A stretch of 7,751 bases of DNA, from assembly GCA_018813725.1 (NCBI GenBank), contig JAHJBD010000110.1, forward strand, positions 1-7,751, in the 5' to 3' direction. The DNA is from Nanobdellota archaeon (GTDB lineage: Archaea > Nanobdellota > Nanobdellia > Woesearchaeales > JAHJBD01). The notes beneath the pieces are model-generated. The model did no database searches. It was given only the letters and a program-made list of their open reading frames with translations, and was not told the origin of the DNA. Made by a program: the position numbers and the translations under genes. This document shows, one piece after another, positions 6,313-7,751 of the stretch (within the stretch, counting starts at the first letter, position 1; each line of letters opens with the position of its first letter).

Positions 6313-7467
6313 CTAAAAACCCCTTCCAAACATTTCATTTGCAATCACTAATTTCTGGATCTCAGTAGTTCCTTCATAGATCTCAGTGATCTTAGCATCA
6401 CGATAGAACCTTTCTAATGGATAATCTTTCATATAACCATAACCGCCATGTATCTGTATCGCCTGCCTTGTTACTTCCATCGCAACATCGCTGCCATAAT
6501 ATTTTGCCATCGCAGCAGCTTTGATATAGTTCTTGCCCAGGTCTTTGATATAAGCAGCCTTTAAGCAAAGCATACGTGCAGCTTCGATCTTTGTTGCCAT
6601 CTCAGCCATCTGGAACTGTATTGCCTGAAATTTCTTCAGAGGCCGTCCAAACTGCTCCCTCTCATTGACATACTTAAGACATTCATTAAATGCTGCTTGT
6701 GCAATACCTACTCCTTGCATACCTATCCCTATCCTACCAGAATTAAATACGCCCATGGCAATCTTAAACCCCTCGCCTTCTTTGCCGCCAATTAGGTTTT
6801 CTTTAGGAACTCGCATATCATCAAACACCAGTTCGCAGGTATTTGAACCTCTTAATCCCAGCTTATCCTCTTTTTTGCCTACTTTAAATCCTGGTGTATT
6901 TTTGGTCTCAATGCCAAATATGGACAGGCCCTTATGCTTTGCAGAAATATCTGTTGTAACAACAATAGGTACAAAATCGCACTTTCCACCGTTTGTGATA
7001 AATACCTTATTGCCGTTAATTATGTAATCATCGCCGTCTTTTACAGCAGTTGTCTGTACATTGACAGCATCTGAACCAGCATTAGGCTCAGTCAATGCAA
7101 AAGCGCCAAGCCATTCTCCTGATGCAAGTTTTGGAAGCCATCTTTGCTTCTGTTCTTCAGTAGCATGGTTGACAATAGGGTAGCAGCAAAGTGAAGTATG
7201 CGCACCCATGGTAACAGAAGTTGAAGCGCATGCACGAGACACCTCTTCCATGATAAGTGTCTGAGAAACATTATCAAGCTCAGCTCCACCATACTTTTTA
7301 GGGATAGAAACACCCATTATCCCCATCTTAGCCATTTTCTTGATCTGCTGGATAGGGAATATCTGTTCATGGTCAATATCCTGAGCATAAGGGATGATTT
7401 CCTTCTCAACAAAATTCCTGATAGTATGATAGATCATCAATTGCTTTTTAGTATAGTTAAAATCCAA
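6313..7467 (-). CDS. Acyl-CoA dehydrogenase (butyryl/short-chain type), TTG start
   Basis: This FAD-dependent enzyme interconverts acyl-CoA and trans-2-enoyl-CoA, with ETF as electron partner. The 384 residues are full length. Motifs seen are GAFALTEPNAGSDA (121-134) and VFITNGG (155-161) of the FAD/substrate site, the REQFGRPL block (270-277), and QIHGGYGYMKDYPLERFYRDAKITEIYEGTTEIQ (338-371). Glu365 in the YEGT motif is the expected catalytic base in the position used by short- and medium-chain members. The start is TTG: an in-frame TAA lies two codons upstream (7471-7473 region), the first internal ATG would lose 10 conserved residues, and a GGGG at 7475-7478 sits 7 nt before it. As the first gene of an acd-etfB-etfA string it resembles clostridial bcd-etfB-etfA. 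Chain-length preference cannot be read from sequence. Confidence 0.95.
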   Translation of the reverse strand: MDFNYTKKQLMIYHTIRNFVEKEIIPYAQDIDHEQIFPIQQIKKMAKMGIMGVSIPKKYGGAELDNVSQTLIMEEVSRACASTSVTMGAHTSLCCYPIVNHATEEQKQRWLPKLASGEWLGAFALTEPNAGSDAVNVQTTAVKDGDDYIINGNKVFITNGGKCDFVPIVVTTDISAKHKGLSIFGIETKNTPGFKVGKKEDKLGLRGSNTCELVFDDMRVPKENLIGGKEGEGFKIAMGVFNSGRIGIGMQGVGIAQAAFNECLKYVNEREQFGRPLKKFQAIQFQMAEMATKIEAARMLCLKAAYIKDLGKNYIKAAAMAKYYGSDVAMEVTRQAIQIHGGYGYMKDYPLERFYRDAKITEIYEGTTEIQKLVIANEMFGRGF

Positions 7468-7500
7468 GTGTTATCCCCAGGCACGAGTATTATTGCTGCG

Positions 7501-7528
7501 TTTTTAAAGTTTTCCAGTCTATAATAAA
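7501..7528 (-). promoter_or_regulatory. Candidate box A elements of the acd-etf-plsC-gpsA operon
   Basis: Two TATA-like candidates lie upstream of the TTG start. On the minus strand TTTATTATA covers 7520-7528, which would place transcription start near 7497 with a leader of about 30 nt that contains the GGGG ribosome site. TTTAAAAA covers 7501-7508 and would place it near 7478, a leader of only about 10 nt. The first fits better with an SD-led start. No other promoter is obvious inside the operon, so all six genes probably share this one. Confidence 0.45.
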
Positions 7529-7538
7529 TAGTTTGATT

Positions 7539-7608
7539 ATTGAAAATCTCGCCATGCGGGATTTTCCTTTGGGTTGAATACCCCGCACCTTAGTACGAGA
7601 TTTTCAAT
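7539..7608. repeat. Large interrupted inverted repeat (13-bp arms with an inner 6-bp pair)
   Basis: ATTGAAAATCTCG (7539-7551) and its exact reverse complement CGAGATTTTCAAT (7596-7608) are separated by 44 bp. Inside, TGCGGG (7555-7560) pairs with CCCGCA (7582-7587), and GGGT (7571-7574) with ACCC (7580-7583) gives a small competing stem. A third GATTTTC at 7560-7566 can also pair with GAAAATC at 7542-7548, giving an alternative fold. The element lies about 10 bp upstream of the probable operon box A. It may be an operator, part of the repeat cluster to its right, or the terminator-like end of a neighbouring transcript; the sequence does not decide. Confidence 0.7.
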
Positions 7609-7661
7609 TCAAAGAAAAGCACTGCTTTTCTTGAACACGAAATCATTGATTTTGTTGTTCC
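7608..7661. repeat. Double-hairpin repeat, copy 1
   Basis: This 54-nt unit contains two adjacent hairpins that share one arm. Hairpin A pairs TTCAAAGAAAAGC (7608-7620) with GCTTTTCTTGAA (7624-7635), with an ACT loop and one unpaired A. Hairpin B pairs GAACACGAAATC (7633-7644) with GATTTTGTTGTTC (7648-7660), with an ATT loop, one bulge and a G-T pair at 7639. The GAA at 7633-7635 belongs to both stems, so the outer pairs are mutually exclusive. The unit aligns without gaps to the copy 86 bp downstream. Confidence 0.85.
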
Positions 7662-7693
7662 TAAAACTTTCCAACTATATTAGCGAGCCGTAA
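7662..7693. other. Spacer between the two double-hairpin repeats
   Basis: The 32-bp spacer has no gene or clear hairpin. Its first part (TAAAACTTTCCAACTATA, 7662-7679) resembles TAAAGTTTTCCAGTCTATA at 7505-7523 beside the operon promoter. Both are followed by hairpin sequence, so the whole 7500-7751 region may be built from degenerate copies of a longer unit. TTAG-CGAG just before copy 2 also echoes TTAGTACGAG (7590-7599) before copy 1. Confidence 0.4.
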
Positions 7694-7747
7694 TACAAAG
7701 AAATCCATTGGATTTCTTGTACACAAAGACTTCGTCTTTGTTGTACC
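7694..7747. repeat. Double-hairpin repeat, copy 2
   Basis: This copy has the same architecture as the unit at 7608-7661. Hairpin A pairs TACAAAGAAATCC (7694-7706) with GGATTTCTTGTA (7710-7721) around an ATT loop. Hairpin B pairs GTACACAAAGAC (7719-7730) with GTCTTTGTTGTAC (7734-7746) around a TTC loop. The single-base bulges sit at the same places. The sequence differs from copy 1 mainly at stem positions, and the changes keep the pairing. The window ends 4 bp later, so further copies may follow. Confidence 0.85.
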
Positions 7748-7751
7748 CCAA

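Noticed and set aside
6312..6344. Longer etfB start at 6344
   Set aside because: The extra 11 residues overlap the dehydrogenase C-terminus and do not match EtfB, whose normal N-terminus begins at the ATG at 6311.
7608..7747. Integron attC sites
   Set aside because: Bulged hairpins are suggestive, but the GTTRRRY/RYYYAAC core pairs are not present, and no gene cassette or integrase is seen.
7539..7751. CRISPR array
   Set aside because: There are only two repeat units, they are internally palindromic double hairpins that differ in sequence, and they are not separated by uniform unique spacers.
7541..7751. Small coding sequences in the repeat region
   Set aside because: ATG-started frames are at most about 18 codons and follow the palindromes. 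Some frames look protein-like in both copies, but pairing is preserved better than any amino acid pattern.
1..7751. tRNA, rRNA or insertion sequence
   Set aside because: No tRNA-like cloverleaf, conserved rRNA sequence or transposase frame was found on either strand by eye.

Overview
The window looks archaeal. It opens in the 3' end of a RadA-type (archaeal RecA/Rad51 family) recombinase and carries an archaeal-type ribosomal protein uS2. Several genes are preceded by TATA-like box A sequences, and oligo-T tracts follow radA and rps2. Base composition is moderately AT-rich and genes are tightly packed. The lineage cannot be fixed from the sequence. A DPANN-type archaeon (Woesearchaeota-like) is my guess from the feel of RadA and uS2, not something shown.

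Layout. Positions 1-2088 are transcribed rightward: radA (partial), a YjbQ/UPF0047 protein, the RNA ligase/2',3'-cyclic phosphodiesterase ThpR (4-bp overlap with yjbQ), then a short leader with its own box A and a possible 25-codon ORF, then rps2. A 15-bp T-rich convergent gap follows. Positions 7467-2104 form a six-gene leftward operon with gaps of 1-6 bp or a 4-bp overlap: acyl-CoA dehydrogenase, etfB, etfA, plsC-like, plsC-like, gpsA. Positions 7468-7751 are non-coding. They hold the operon's probable promoter, a large inverted repeat, and two copies of a 54-nt double-hairpin repeat.

How the genes may work together. GpsA makes sn-glycerol-3-phosphate, the bacterial glycerol stereoisomer, and the two PlsC-family proteins would acylate it. 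This is the logic of bacterial ester lipids inside an archaeal gene neighbourhood. The dehydrogenase with EtfB/EtfA has the order and the EtfB signature of clostridial electron-bifurcating butyryl-CoA dehydrogenase complexes, which can run as NADH-driven enoyl-CoA reductases. The operon may therefore couple the last step of chain elongation (reverse beta-oxidation) to acylation of glycerol-3-phosphate. Ordinary beta-oxidation beside lipid turnover is the alternative.

Most unusual signals: the mixed archaeal/bacterial lipid logic; a roughly 64-residue cysteine-free N-terminal extension on EtfA; and the paired hairpin repeats at the right edge, whose differences are compensatory, including one position that changes together in three arms.
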